From the NCBI GenBank assembly GCA_903847495.1, contig CAINDT010000072.1:1-20887 (forward strand): a DNA stretch of 20,887 nucleotides, written 5' to 3'. Within the stretch, counting starts at the first letter, position 1. Every line of letters starts with the position of its first letter. Under the pieces are notes generated by a model. It was not told the DNA's origin. It was given only the letters and a program-made list of their open reading frames with translations, and did not search any database. This document shows positions 1 to 10,440 of the stretch, piece after piece. The stretch comes from an uncultured Actinomycetes bacterium. GTDB taxonomy: Bacteria > Actinomycetota > Thermoleophilia > Gaiellales > F1-60-MAGs149. The position numbers were made by a program, and so were the translations under genes.

Positions 1-577
1 CCATGTCGAAGTTCGGACCACCGGGTGCGGTGAAGCCGAGCCATGCGATGGCGAGCAGCATCAGCAGCGTGCCCATCGCGGTGTAGGCGATCACCTGGAC
101 CATCGCAGCCTTGCGGCCCTTGCCACCCCACGCCGCCAGCAACACGAGCAGCGGAATCAGCATGCCCTCGAAGCCGATGTAGAAGACCACGAGGTCCTGT
201 GCGGTGAAGACGACCATCAGGAACGCCTCGGTCAGCAGCAGCAGTGCGAACGAGGCGTGCGAGCGCTCGCGTCCGGCCCACATGCCGTACCCGACCGCGC
301 AGCACGTGATCAGCGCGGTGATCGCGATCATGGCGAGCGAGACGCCGTTGACGCCGACGTGCCAGCGCACGCCAAGCGGATTGATCCACGCGATGTTGTC
401 GGCGAACTGGAGGCCGCCGAGCGGCTCGAAGCGGTAGATGAAGCCGATCACGGCGCCGGCGACGGCCAGCGACACGAGCAGCGAGAGGTAGCCCGCAATC
501 TTCCGCCCGAACGGCAGCAGCAGGATGATGACCGCCGCGATGGCAGGGACGGCGATGAGCCAGGAGACGGTGATCAT
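1..577 (-). CDS. nuoM: NADH-quinone oxidoreductase subunit M, N-terminal part (cut by window edge)
   Basis: NuoM is one of the three antiporter-like proton-channel subunits in the membrane arm of complex I. Only the first 192 codons are present, and the reading frame runs off the left edge. The protein starts MITVSWLIAVPAI with a hydrophobic helix followed by FGRKIAGYLS. It then has the lumenal-type stretch WINPLGVRWHVGVNGVS, which matches the W-(x)n-G-V-(D/N)-G-(V/I)-S signature of NuoM, and further hydrophobic helices. The ATG at 577 directly follows the nuoL stop codon (578-580) with no spacer, so translation is coupled. Identity comes from this signature and from position after nuoL. The usual length is about 490-530 residues, so roughly 60% is missing. 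nuoN would be expected just beyond the edge. Confidence 0.93.
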   Translation of the reverse strand, partial: MITVSWLIAVPAIAAVIILLLPFGRKIAGYLSLLVSLAVAGAVIGFIYRFEPLGGLQFADNIAWINPLGVRWHVGVNGVSLAMIAITALITCCAVGYGMWAGRERSHASFALLLLTEAFLMVVFTAQDLVVFYIGFEGMLIPLLVLLAAWGGKGRKAAMVQVIAYTAMGTLLMLLAIAWLGFTAPGGPNFDM

Positions 578-2494
<1,917 letters not shown>

Positions 2495-2496
2495 GG

Positions 2497-2802
2497 CTAG
2501 CCGTTCAACGTCCTCAGCTCGTCGGTGTCGAGCACCATCTCACGGCGCGTCATCGCGACGACAAGGCCGAGGCCGACGACGACCTCGGCAGCGGCGATGC
2601 CCATCACGACCAGTGCGAAGACCTGCCCGTCGGAACCGCCGATCTCGCGCGAGAACGCGACGAGCGTCAGGTTGACCGAGTTGAGCATGACCTCGAGCGA
2701 GAGCAGGATCGTCAGCGGGCTGCGGCGGAGCAGCACGCCGACTAGGCCGATCGAGAAGAGGATCGCGCTGAGCGCGAGGAAGAAGGGCAGCGAGACGGCC
2801 AT
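2497..2802 (-). CDS. nuoK: NADH-quinone oxidoreductase subunit K
   Basis: NuoK is a small membrane subunit of complex I (101 residues, the usual length) with three transmembrane helices. Two membrane-buried glutamates needed for proton translocation are visible: Glu37 in SLEVMLN and Glu73 in AAAEVVVGL, matching Glu36 and Glu72 of the E. coli protein. The ATG at 2800-2802 shares one base with the nuoJ stop (TGATG arrangement), a translational-coupling overlap. nuoL follows two bases downstream. Confidence 0.97.
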   Translation of the reverse strand: MAVSLPFFLALSAILFSIGLVGVLLRRSPLTILLSLEVMLNSVNLTLVAFSREIGGSDGQVFALVVMGIAAAEVVVGLGLVVAMTRREMVLDTDELRTLNG

Positions 2803-3416
2803 CAGGAGCCCTCCCCCATCGACTCGCGGGTGGCGTCGAGCACGGCACGCGACGCTTCGCGGCGACGCTGCTCGGCCGACTCGGCCTCCTTGGCCAGAAC
2901 CTCGTCCGTCGACAGGCGGCGCGGACGGCCGCCGGTGCCGAAGATGACGCCGGCGACGGCGCCCATGAAGAGGATCACGGAGACGACCTCGAAGGCGAGC
3001 AGGTAATCCGTGACGAGTGCCTTGCCGATCGCGGCCGGCGAGCCGTAGTCACCGTCGATCTCGGCCCAGTCGCTGAACGTCGCGCCGTAGGTGACGACGA
3101 TCACCTCGATTGCGATCAGCGCACCGGCGAGGATCGCGAGCCACACGAGCCACGGCTTGCGGTCGCCCGGGCCGACCTCGCCGCGCGGTCCGACGTAGGC
3201 GATCACGAACAGGAACATGACCATCACGGCGCCGGCGTAGACGATGATCTGCGCGATCGCGACGAACTGTGCCTCGAGCAGGAGCATCAGGACAGCGAGC
3301 GAGACGAGGTTGCCGAGCAGCGCGAGCGCCGACACGAACGGGTTCTTCTGTGCGACGACCGCGACGGCCGTGGCGATCGCCGCAGCGGCGGCGAGGAAGA
3401 AGACGACGATGTCCAC
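2802..3416 (-). CDS. nuoJ: NADH-quinone oxidoreductase subunit J
   Basis: NuoJ is a membrane subunit of complex I lying between the quinone-site module and the antiporter subunits. It has 204 residues. Five hydrophobic segments are followed by a charged cytoplasmic tail rich in Glu and Arg (about residues 165-204). The stretch AIAQIIVYAGAVMVMFLFV contains the conserved Y-A-G-A-(V/I) motif of helix 3, where the pi-bulge forms in solved structures. The start is GTG at 3416, overlapping the nuoI stop by one base (TAGTG), and the frame ends overlapping the nuoK start by one base. The charged tail is somewhat longer than in the shortest homologues, as is common in actinobacteria. Confidence 0.96.
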   Translation of the reverse strand: MDIVVFFLAAAAAIATAVAVVAQKNPFVSALALLGNLVSLAVLMLLLEAQFVAIAQIIVYAGAVMVMFLFVIAYVGPRGEVGPGDRKPWLVWLAILAGALIAIEVIVVTYGATFSDWAEIDGDYGSPAAIGKALVTDYLLAFEVVSVILFMGAVAGVIFGTGGRPRRLSTDEVLAKEAESAEQRRREASRAVLDATRESMGEGS

Positions 3417-3949
3417 TAGGCCTGGGGCCCTTCCGGATCGGTCGCCGTGACGATGTCGTACATGCCGAGCACGTGCTCCTCACCCTGAGCCGGCACGTCG
3501 TAGGGGTCGATCGCCTCGGACGGCGTGCGCAGCGCAGGCTTCTCGAGCAGCATGCTCTTCGTGTAGACGAGCGCCTCGCGGGAGATCTCCGACAGCTCGA
3601 AGTCGTTGCCGAGGGTGATCGCATCGAACGGGCAGGCCAGCTCGCAGTAGCCGCAGAAGATGCAGCGCGCCATGTTGATCTCGTAGATGCGCGCGTGGCG
3701 CTCGCCGGCGGAGACGCGGTTGTCCGGCGTGTTCTCGGCCGGCACGACGCGGATGCAGTCGGACGGGCACGCGGCAGCGCACAGCGAGCAGCCGACGCAC
3801 TTCTCCAGGCCGTTGTCGTGACGATGCAGCTGGTGCCGGCCGCGGAAGCGCGGATAGACCGGACGCTTGTACTCCGGGTACTGCTGCGTCACCGGCTTGT
3901 GGAACAGGTGCCGGAAGGTGGTCGAGAAGCCCTTGACGGAATCAAGCAT
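3416..3949 (-). CDS. nuoI: NADH-quinone oxidoreductase subunit I (two 4Fe-4S ferredoxin-like subunit)
   Basis: NuoI (177 residues) sits in the connecting module of complex I and carries clusters N6a and N6b, which pass electrons from NuoG towards NuoB. Two complete ferredoxin motifs are present: Cys51, Cys54, Cys57, Cys61 (CVGCSLCAAACP) and Cys96, Cys99, Cys102, Cys106 (CIFCGYCELACP). The N-terminal segment (KGFSTTFRHLFHKPVT) fits the amphipathic membrane-anchoring helix of the family. The C-terminal tail of about 60 residues has no cysteines. The ATG at 3949 lies 10 bases after the nuoH stop. Confidence 0.98.
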   Translation of the reverse strand: MLDSVKGFSTTFRHLFHKPVTQQYPEYKRPVYPRFRGRHQLHRHDNGLEKCVGCSLCAAACPSDCIRVVPAENTPDNRVSAGERHARIYEINMARCIFCGYCELACPFDAITLGNDFELSEISREALVYTKSMLLEKPALRTPSEAIDPYDVPAQGEEHVLGMYDIVTATDPEGPQA

Positions 3950-3959
3950 CGTCGGTCTC

Positions 3960-4946
3960 CTAGCGGTATGCCACGACTGCCGCGGTCAGCAGCAGGTTGA
4001 GGGTGGCCACGGGCAGCAGGACCTTCCAGCCCAGCTTCATCAGCTGATCGAACCGCACGCGCGGCAGCGTGGCACGGATCCAGATCAGAACGAACAGGAA
4101 GGCGCCGATCTTGATCAGCATCCAGAGCGGGCCCGGCAGGTACGGACCGCTCGGCCCGCCGAAGAAGAGGACCGCGCCGAGGGCGGACAGCGTGATCGCG
4201 TTGACGAACTCGGCCGCGGCGAACATCGCGTAGCGCATGCCGCCGTACTCGGTGTGGTACCCGGCGACAACCTCGCCGTCGGCCTCGGTCAGGTCGAACG
4301 GCGGGCGGTTCGACTCGGCGACAGCGGCGACGAAGAACACGAGGAAGCCGAGGATCTGTGGAATGAAGTACCAGAGGTTGTCCTGCGCGTTCGAGATCGT
4401 CACGAACGACAGCGAGCTGGCCTGGATGATCACGCCGATCACAGCGAGGGTGAAGGCCACCTCGTAGGAGACGAGCTGGGCGATGGCGCGCATGCCGCCG
4501 AGCAGGGCGTACTTGGAGGACGACGCCCAGCCGCCGATCATCAGGCCGTAGAAGCCGAGCGAGCCGATCGCGGCGACGACGAGGAGCGAGACGCTCGTGT
4601 CGGCGATGTAGAGGTGGAACGTGTAGTCCGTGAACGGCAGGGTGGCGACGTTGCCGAATGGCATCAGGCCGAACGCGCCGAGTGCGCACGCCATGGCGAT
4701 CCACGGCGCGAACATGTACAGCTTCGGGCGGGCGCCCTCCGGGATCATGTTCTCCTTCTGCAGCATCTTGCCGAGGTCGGCGATCGGCTGCATGAGGCCG
4801 TACGGGCCGACGCGGTTCGGGCCGTAACGCGCCTGGAAGCGACCGATCAGCTTGCGCTCGACCCACGTCATGAACGCGAAGAAGACCATCAGGATGTTGA
4901 TCAGCAGGAAGGCCTTGATGATCGTTGCGATGACGCCGTCGACCAT
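3960..4946 (-). CDS. nuoH: NADH-quinone oxidoreductase subunit H
   Basis: NuoH (328 residues) is the membrane subunit that forms much of the quinone chamber and links it to the proton channels. Diagnostic motifs are ERKLIGRFQARYGPNRVGP near residue 30, the acidic loop AESNRPPFDLTEADGE with VAGYHTEYGG, and the C-terminal RATLPRVRFDQLM. About eight hydrophobic helices are evident. The reading frame stays open far upstream across nuoG, but homology begins only at MVDGVIATIIKAFLLIN, so the ATG at 4946 is the real start. It lies five bases after the nuoG stop, with GGGAG about 14 bases upstream. The acidic loop has a Gly (EADGE) where many homologues have an acidic or Ser residue, a small variation. 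Confidence 0.97.
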   Translation of the reverse strand: MVDGVIATIIKAFLLINILMVFFAFMTWVERKLIGRFQARYGPNRVGPYGLMQPIADLGKMLQKENMIPEGARPKLYMFAPWIAMACALGAFGLMPFGNVATLPFTDYTFHLYIADTSVSLLVVAAIGSLGFYGLMIGGWASSSKYALLGGMRAIAQLVSYEVAFTLAVIGVIIQASSLSFVTISNAQDNLWYFIPQILGFLVFFVAAVAESNRPPFDLTEADGEVVAGYHTEYGGMRYAMFAAAEFVNAITLSALGAVLFFGGPSGPYLPGPLWMLIKIGAFLFVLIWIRATLPRVRFDQLMKLGWKVLLPVATLNLLLTAAVVAYR

Positions 4947-4951
4947 GCCGG

Positions 4952-7345
4952 TTACTTGGCTCCCACGGTCGCGGAGGTGCCGGTGCCCGCGGCACCGCTC
5001 CAGTTGATGCGGACGGTGCCCGGCAGCAGGCGGCGCGAGATGCGCGCCTCGCCGATGTGCTCGCCGGCGGCGTGCCGAACGCTGATCTGGTCGCCGCGCT
5101 TGATCGCGTGCTGCTGTGCGTCGGCATGGCTCACCATCACCCACGCGGCACGCTGGTGCGCGAGCGAGGCGGTGCGGGAGACGGCGGCGCCGCTCATCAG
5201 CGGGCGCGGCGCGATCAGGCGCAGCTTGCCCTCGCCTGCCGCGGCGGGCGCGGTCGGCGCGGGCACGCCCTCGGGCGCGGTGGCCGCGGGACGTGCGGCG
5301 TGGAGCTGGGCCTGCTCGCCGAGCTCCTTCCACGACAGACCGGCGAAGGCGGGGCGCGTCGCGGCCAAGCGATCGAACGTCTTGCCCGGGTTCCCCAGCG
5401 CCTCGATCGAGAGGAAGCCGGCGAGGCGGCTCGTCCACTCGATCAGCGGCACGCCGGAGGCGGGAGCCAGCGACGGGCGGACGCGCTGAATACGACCCTC
5501 GAGGTTGGTGATCGTGCCGTCGCGCTCGTGGTCGACGTCGAGCGGCAGCACGAGCAGCGACTGCGACGTGACGCCGTTGGTGAAGGGCGCGACCGACAGC
5601 ACGAGCTCGGTCTGCGCGAGCGCCATCTGCCAGCGCTCGCTGTCGGCGCTCTCCATGACGGGGTCGGCACCGACGAACATGATCGCCGTGATCTCGCCCG
5701 CCTCGAGTGCGGGCAGGATCTCGTCCCAGCCGCCGACCAGGCCGACGGCGCGCTCGCCGCGCTCGTTGGCGCCAATCGGCAGCGGTACAACGCCGCCCTC
5801 GGTGCGGTCCAGGCCGAGGACCCAGGCGAGCGCCTCGATCTCGGCGACGGCGACGTGGTCGGTGACCAGCAGGACGGGGCGCTGCGCGCCGACGAGCGTG
5901 CCGGCGAGCTCGCGGACCTGGGCGACGTCTGCACCGGCGAGCTGTGCGAGGGTGTCGACGGAGCCGGCCGCCTTGGCGTCGGTGCGGACATTCGCGCCGC
6001 CGGCCTCGATGACGGCCGCGGTGAGCGCGGCGAGCATCGCGGAGCCTGCGCCCGCGTGCGTGCGGACGAAGCTCTTGGCGTCGGACTCGAGGCTGGTGCC
6101 ACCGGGGCCGACGATGGCGAGATGCGCGCCGGCGCGGCGGGCCTTGCGGATGCGGAGGTCGATGGTGCCGGCACGATCGGCCGGCTCCTGATCGCCGATC
6201 ACGACGACGGCGTCGGCCGTGTCGATGGCGGCGAGCGGGGCCATGTAGGCGTCGATGCGCTCCCATTCGGCAGCCGCGGCGATCGGCGCGGAGGCCGTGC
6301 GGGCGCCGAGGTCGGCGGCGATGGCGGCCCAGCCTGCGGCCTCCTCGTTCGTCAGGTTGCCACCGGTGACGATCGCGATGGCGCCCTCGCCAACGGCGGC
6401 CGACTGGTGGCGGAGGCGCTGTGCGGCGGCGCGCAGGGCGTCGTCCCAACCGGCGGGCTCGAGGCCTGCGAGCTCGCGCACCAGCGGCGTCGCGATGCGC
6501 TCATCGCGCGGCTCGTAGCGCGCAAAGCGCCCCTTGTCGCACAGCCAGCCGTCATCGACGCCCGGGTTGTTGCGCGACAGGATGCGCTCGACCTTGTTCT
6601 CGCGCAGCGTCGACCACGTGTTGCAGCCCGTCGCGCAGCCGGTGCAGACCGTCGGGACGTTGACGATCTCCCACGGGCGTGCCTTGAAGCGGTAGGCCGT
6701 CGGCAGCAGGGCGCCAACCGGACAGAGCTCGGTGACGTTGCCGGAGAATGCGTTCGTGTACGGCTGCTCGTTGAACGTGGCGATCACGCTCTGCGCGCCG
6801 CGCTCACGCGCCACGAGCTCGCCGTCTTCGGCGACGTCGCTCGAGAAGCGGGTGCAGCGGTAGCAGAGGATGCAGCGCTCGCGATCGAGCACGATCGCCG
6901 GCGAGATCGGCAACGGCTTCTCGTACGTGCGCTTCGGCAGCGTCATGCGCGAGTTGCCGGGGCCGTACTTGAACGTCAGGTCCTGCAGCGGGCACTCACC
7001 GCCCTTGTCGCAGACGGGGCAGTCGAGCGGATGGTTGAGGAGCATGAACTCGAGAACGGCGTCCTGCGCCTCCTTCGCCTGCTCCGACGTGCCGGCGGTC
7101 TTGACGACCATGCCGTCGTTGCACGTCAAGGTGCACGCGGCCTGCAGCTTGGGCGCGCCCTCGATCTCGACGAGACACATGCGGCAGGCGCCGATCGGCG
7201 GGCCGAGGCGCGGCTCGTAGCAGAACACGGGGATCTCGATCCCGGCGTGCTCGGCGGCGGCGACGACCAGCGACATGCCCTTCGGCACCGTGATCTCGCG
7301 ACCGTCGACGCTGAGCGTGACGGTGTCGGTCTGCGTTGCGCTCAT
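4952..7345 (-). CDS. nuoG: NADH-quinone oxidoreductase subunit G
   Basis: NuoG (797 residues) is the large iron-sulfur subunit of the peripheral arm. In order it shows a 2Fe-2S ferredoxin domain (Cys42, Cys54, Cys57, Cys71), the His-Cys3 site of cluster N5 (HPLDCPVCDKGGECPLQD; His105, Cys109, Cys112, Cys118), and a further 4Fe-4S site (Cys158, Cys161, Cys164, Cys208). Next comes the start of a molybdopterin-oxidoreductase-like domain with Cys234, Cys237, Cys241 and Cys269. That last set is exactly C-x2-C-x3-C-x27-C, the known N7 motif. The rest resembles molybdopterin oxidoreductases without evidence of cofactor use, and a molybdopterin-dinucleotide-binding-like domain closes the protein from about residue 705. 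The ATG at 7345 overlaps the nuoF stop by one base. Confidence 0.97.
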   Translation of the reverse strand: MSATQTDTVTLSVDGREITVPKGMSLVVAAAEHAGIEIPVFCYEPRLGPPIGACRMCLVEIEGAPKLQAACTLTCNDGMVVKTAGTSEQAKEAQDAVLEFMLLNHPLDCPVCDKGGECPLQDLTFKYGPGNSRMTLPKRTYEKPLPISPAIVLDRERCILCYRCTRFSSDVAEDGELVARERGAQSVIATFNEQPYTNAFSGNVTELCPVGALLPTAYRFKARPWEIVNVPTVCTGCATGCNTWSTLRENKVERILSRNNPGVDDGWLCDKGRFARYEPRDERIATPLVRELAGLEPAGWDDALRAAAQRLRHQSAAVGEGAIAIVTGGNLTNEEAAGWAAIAADLGARTASAPIAAAAEWERIDAYMAPLAAIDTADAVVVIGDQEPADRAGTIDLRIRKARRAGAHLAIVGPGGTSLESDAKSFVRTHAGAGSAMLAALTAAVIEAGGANVRTDAKAAGSVDTLAQLAGADVAQVRELAGTLVGAQRPVLLVTDHVAVAEIEALAWVLGLDRTEGGVVPLPIGANERGERAVGLVGGWDEILPALEAGEITAIMFVGADPVMESADSERWQMALAQTELVLSVAPFTNGVTSQSLLVLPLDVDHERDGTITNLEGRIQRVRPSLAPASGVPLIEWTSRLAGFLSIEALGNPGKTFDRLAATRPAFAGLSWKELGEQAQLHAARPAATAPEGVPAPTAPAAAGEGKLRLIAPRPLMSGAAVSRTASLAHQRAAWVMVSHADAQQHAIKRGDQISVRHAAGEHIGEARISRRLLPGTVRINWSGAAGTGTSATVGAK

Positions 7346-8691
7346 CAGGCGCTCACCATCGGCAGCGGGGCCTTGAGGAGCGGCGGGTAGAGCTCGCTCA
7401 TCGGCGCGTCGTCAGGGCACGGGCAGTGACCGAGGCGGCAGTGCTCCTCGAACTCGTGCCGGAAGTTGTTGATGTGGCTCCGCACCGGCATGGCGCACGC
7501 GTCGCCGAGCACGCAGAGGCAGTTGCCCTCGACGCGGTTGCAGATCTCGAGCAGCAGGTCGATCTCCTCGAGCGTGCCGAGTCCGGCCTCCTGCTTACGC
7601 AGCAACTCGGTGATCCAGCGCGTGCCTTCGCGGCACGGCGTGCACTTGCCGCACGACTCGTGCATATAGAACTCGGCCGTGCGCAGCGCGAAGCGCACCA
7701 TGCACGTGCGGTCGTCGACAACGATCACGGCGCCCGAGCCGGCCATGGAGCCAGCGGCCACGACGGCCTCGAAGGCGAGGCCCGTGTCGAGCTGGTTGGG
7801 CATCAGGATCGGCATCGAGGAGCCACCCGGCACGAACGCCTTCAGCGTGCGTCCCTCCGGCAGCCCGCCGCCCTTGCCCTCGATCAGGTCGCGGTACGTG
7901 GCCGACAGCGGCATCTCGTAGTTGCCGGGGTTCTTGACGTGCCCGGACAGCGAGAACATCTTGGTGCCCGTCGACTGCTCGGTGCCGACGCCGGCGTACG
8001 CCGCGCCGCCCATGCCGACGATCACCGGCACGGTTGCGACCGTCTCGACGTTGTTGAGCAGCGTCGGCTTCTTGAAGGCGCCCGACACGGCCGGGAACGG
8101 CGGCTTGGCCGTCGGCTGACCGCGGTCGCCGTTGAGCGAGGACAGCAGAGCCGTCTCCTCGCCGCAGATGTAGGCCCCTGCGCCGCGATGGACGTAGACG
8201 TTGGCGACGTAGTCGGTGCCCGGCAGCGGCGAGCCGATGTAGCCCTTCTCGCGCGCCTGGGCGATCGCGCCCTCGAGGATCGCGGCCTCCTTGGCGTACT
8301 CGCCGCGGATGTAGATGTACGCGGCGGCCCCGCGGATCATCCACAGGTAGATGATGATCCCCTCGATCAGCATGTGCGGGTTGCGCAGGATGATCTCGCG
8401 GTCCTTGAACGTGCCCGGCTCGGACTCGTCGCCGTTGATCACGAGGTAGCGCTCCACGCCGGGCGCCAGGAACGACGCCTTGCGTCCGGCCGGGAAGCCG
8501 GCGCCGCCGCGACCGCGCAGGTTCGACGCGATCATCTCGTCGACGAGCTGCTCGCTGGTCATGCCAAGGGACTTGCGCAGCGAGTCGTAGCCGCCGTTGG
8601 CCTCGTACTCGGCGATCTCGCGACGGCTGCCGGCGAACGGCAGCAGCAACGCGTTCGCGTCGGGCTGGGCGAAGGTCGGAGACTCAGGCAT
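7345..8691 (-). CDS. nuoF: NADH-quinone oxidoreductase subunit F (NADH- and FMN-binding)
   Basis: NuoF (448 residues) oxidises NADH with FMN and passes electrons to cluster N3. The glycine-rich nucleotide site is RGRGGAGFPAGRK (about residues 59-71), and the second conserved stretch is GAGAYICGEETAL (about 170-182). N3 ligands are Cys347, Cys350 and Cys353 (ESCGKCTPC) with Cys393 (CVLGDA). The frame is open further upstream, but homology begins near MPESPTFAQPDANALLL, so I take the ATG at 8691, which overlaps the end of nuoE by eight bases. The C-terminus carries an extra cysteine group (CRLGHCPCP, Cys418, Cys423, Cys425) before a Pro-rich tail. Confidence 0.97.
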   Translation of the reverse strand: MPESPTFAQPDANALLLPFAGSRREIAEYEANGGYDSLRKSLGMTSEQLVDEMIASNLRGRGGAGFPAGRKASFLAPGVERYLVINGDESEPGTFKDREIILRNPHMLIEGIIIYLWMIRGAAAYIYIRGEYAKEAAILEGAIAQAREKGYIGSPLPGTDYVANVYVHRGAGAYICGEETALLSSLNGDRGQPTAKPPFPAVSGAFKKPTLLNNVETVATVPVIVGMGGAAYAGVGTEQSTGTKMFSLSGHVKNPGNYEMPLSATYRDLIEGKGGGLPEGRTLKAFVPGGSSMPILMPNQLDTGLAFEAVVAAGSMAGSGAVIVVDDRTCMVRFALRTAEFYMHESCGKCTPCREGTRWITELLRKQEAGLGTLEEIDLLLEICNRVEGNCLCVLGDACAMPVRSHINNFRHEFEEHCRLGHCPCPDDAPMSELYPPLLKAPLPMVSA

Positions 8692-9175
8692 GGCTCTCGC
8701 TCGGTCGGGAGGTGCTGCGCAGGCGCTCCAGGAGCGGTGCGACGTCCTCGATCTGGAAGTGCTCCTCGTACTCCTCGTCGACCGAGACCACCGGGCCCCA
8801 GCCGCAACCACCCATGCACTCGACGCAGCGGAGCGTGATCTTGCCGTCGGCGCTCGTGCCCGGCGCCTTGACGTCGAGCTCGCGCTCGAACTCGCGCAGG
8901 AGATGGTCGGCGCCGATCAGCGCGCACGAGAGGTTCGTGCAAACCTCGACGACGTGCTCGCCGACGGGCTGCAGGAAGAACATGTCGTAGAACGATGCGA
9001 CGGCGAGGCAGCGCGCGGGCGACAGGTCGAGCCCATCGGCGACGGCTTCGAGCGCCTCGGGGGACAGCCAGCCGTAGTGCTCCTGCGCGTGGCGGAGCGC
9101 CGGCAGGATCGCGCTGCGGCGGTCCGGATACTTGGCGATCTCGCGCTGGATCTCGTCGTAGAGGGTGTCGCTCAT
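8684..9175 (-). CDS. nuoE: NADH-quinone oxidoreductase subunit E (2Fe-2S, thioredoxin-fold)
   Basis: NuoE (163 residues) holds the 2Fe-2S cluster N1a next to NuoF. An N-terminal helical region (PALRHAQEHYGWLS) is followed by a thioredoxin-like domain. The ligand pattern is Cys79 and Cys84 (CTNLSC) with Cys120 and Cys124 (CMGGC), matching the family's C-x4-C ... C-x3-C. There is one additional cysteine at 117. The frame is open further upstream, but the ATG at 9175 matches the family's N-terminus and overlaps the nuoD stop by one base (TGATG). The end overlaps nuoF by eight bases. Confidence 0.97.
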   Translation of the reverse strand: MSDTLYDEIQREIAKYPDRRSAILPALRHAQEHYGWLSPEALEAVADGLDLSPARCLAVASFYDMFFLQPVGEHVVEVCTNLSCALIGADHLLREFERELDVKAPGTSADGKITLRCVECMGGCGWGPVVSVDEEYEEHFQIEDVAPLLERLRSTSRPSESHA

Positions 9176-10440
9176 CAGCGGTCCACATCTCCCAGAACGG
9201 GATCGATCGAGGCGAGGATCGCGATCAGGTCGGCGAGGTAGACGCCCTCGCAGAGCTTCGCGAACGACTGCAGCAGCACGAAGGCGGGGCCGTGCAGGCG
9301 CACGCGCCACGGCTTGGCACTGCCGTCGGAGATCAGATGGAAGCCGAACTCACCGCGGGCCGACTCGATCGGCGCGTAGACCTCGCCGGCCGGCACCTCG
9401 AAGCCCTCGGTGACGAGCTTGAAGTGATGGATCAGCGACTCCATCGAGGTGTGCAGCTCGTGGCGCGGCGGCAGCGCGACCTTGCGGTCGTCCGTCATGA
9501 CCGGACCCTCGGGCAGACCGTCGAGCGCCTTCTCGATCAGGTCGAGCGACGCGCTCATCTCGTCGATGCGGACGCGGAAGCGCGCATCGACGTCGCCGGT
9601 CTCCTTGGTGACCGGCGTGTAGCCGAGGTCGCGGTAGCCGCCGTAGCCGCCGTTGGCCGAGCGCAGGTCGTACGGCACGCCCGAGGCGCGCAGGTTCGGA
9701 CCCGTCATGCCCATCTTGATCGCGAAGTCCGGCGACAGCACGCCGACGCCGACGGTGCGGGCCAGCCAGATCGGGTTGGCGCCGATCAGCTCGTAGTACT
9801 GCTCGATCTGATCACGCATGAACGCGATGACCTCGCGGCAGCGCTGCTCGAAGCCCTTCGGCAGGTCCTCGGCGACGCCGCCGACCTGGCAGTAGCGCGG
9901 GTGCATGCGGGCGCCGCAGGCCATCTCGAAGAGGTCGAGCACCTCGTCGCGGGCGCGGAAGCAGTAGAAGAGCAGGGCGATGCCGCCGAGGTCGACGGAG
10001 CCGGTACCGAGGAACACGAGGTGCGAGTGAATGCGCGCCAGCTCCTGGAAGATCACGCGGATCCACTCGGCGCGGCGGGGCACCTCCAGCTCCAGGGCCT
10101 TCTCCGTCGCCATGCAGAACGCCGTCTCGCCACTGAAGAAGGACAGGTAGTCCATGCGCGGCACGTACGGGATCGCCTTCCAGTACGTCTTCTGCTCGAT
10201 GTTCTTCTCGATGCCCGTGTGGACGTAGCCGATCTCGCACTTGACGCCGACGACGACCTCGCCGTCGAGCGTGGTGACCACGCGAAGCACGCCGTGGGTG
10301 GACGGATGGTTCGGCCCGAGGTTGATCTCGAGGAGGTCGGGGTTATCCGATGCGGGCCAGAGCTCGGACGGCACGGGCTGCAGAACGTCCTGCTGCGGCC
10401 AGATCACGGTCTTCTCCGTCGTCGCCACGTCAGACCTCAT
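9175..10440 (-). CDS. nuoD: NADH-quinone oxidoreductase subunit D
   Basis: NuoD (421 residues) is the 49-kDa-type subunit, related to NiFe-hydrogenase large subunits, that forms the quinone head-group site with NuoB. It shows the conserved N-terminal loop NLGPNHPSTHGVLR with the quinone-site histidine, then GYVHTGIEKN, the segment PRMDYLSFFSGE with the conserved tyrosine, and GARMHPRYCQVGG. The cysteines that bind the metal in hydrogenases are absent, as expected. The ATG at 10440 overlaps the end of nuoC by 11 bases. An in-frame GTG at 10428 is an alternative start that would remove four residues. Confidence 0.97.
   Translation of the reverse strand: MRSDVATTEKTVIWPQQDVLQPVPSELWPASDNPDLLEINLGPNHPSTHGVLRVVTTLDGEVVVGVKCEIGYVHTGIEKNIEQKTYWKAIPYVPRMDYLSFFSGETAFCMATEKALELEVPRRAEWIRVIFQELARIHSHLVFLGTGSVDLGGIALLFYCFRARDEVLDLFEMACGARMHPRYCQVGGVAEDLPKGFEQRCREVIAFMRDQIEQYYELIGANPIWLARTVGVGVLSPDFAIKMGMTGPNLRASGVPYDLRSANGGYGGYRDLGYTPVTKETGDVDARFRVRIDEMSASLDLIEKALDGLPEGPVMTDDRKVALPPRHELHTSMESLIHHFKLVTEGFEVPAGEVYAPIESARGEFGFHLISDGSAKPWRVRLHGPAFVLLQSFAKLCEGVYLADLIAILASIDPVLGDVDR

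Noticed and set aside
3867..5489. A 540-codon plus-strand frame antisense to nuoI, nuoH and the nuoG end
   Set aside because: It crosses three real genes and has no recognisable domain.
4947..6449. The nuoH frame stays open about 1500 bases upstream, which would give an 829-residue protein
   Set aside because: The upstream part is Arg-rich out-of-frame nuoG sequence. NuoH homology begins exactly at the ATG at 4946.
5057..7390. A 777-codon open frame on the plus strand antisense to nuoG
   Set aside because: Same cause: in GC-rich coding DNA the opposite strand has few stops. NuoG is complete and no domain is visible in the antisense product.
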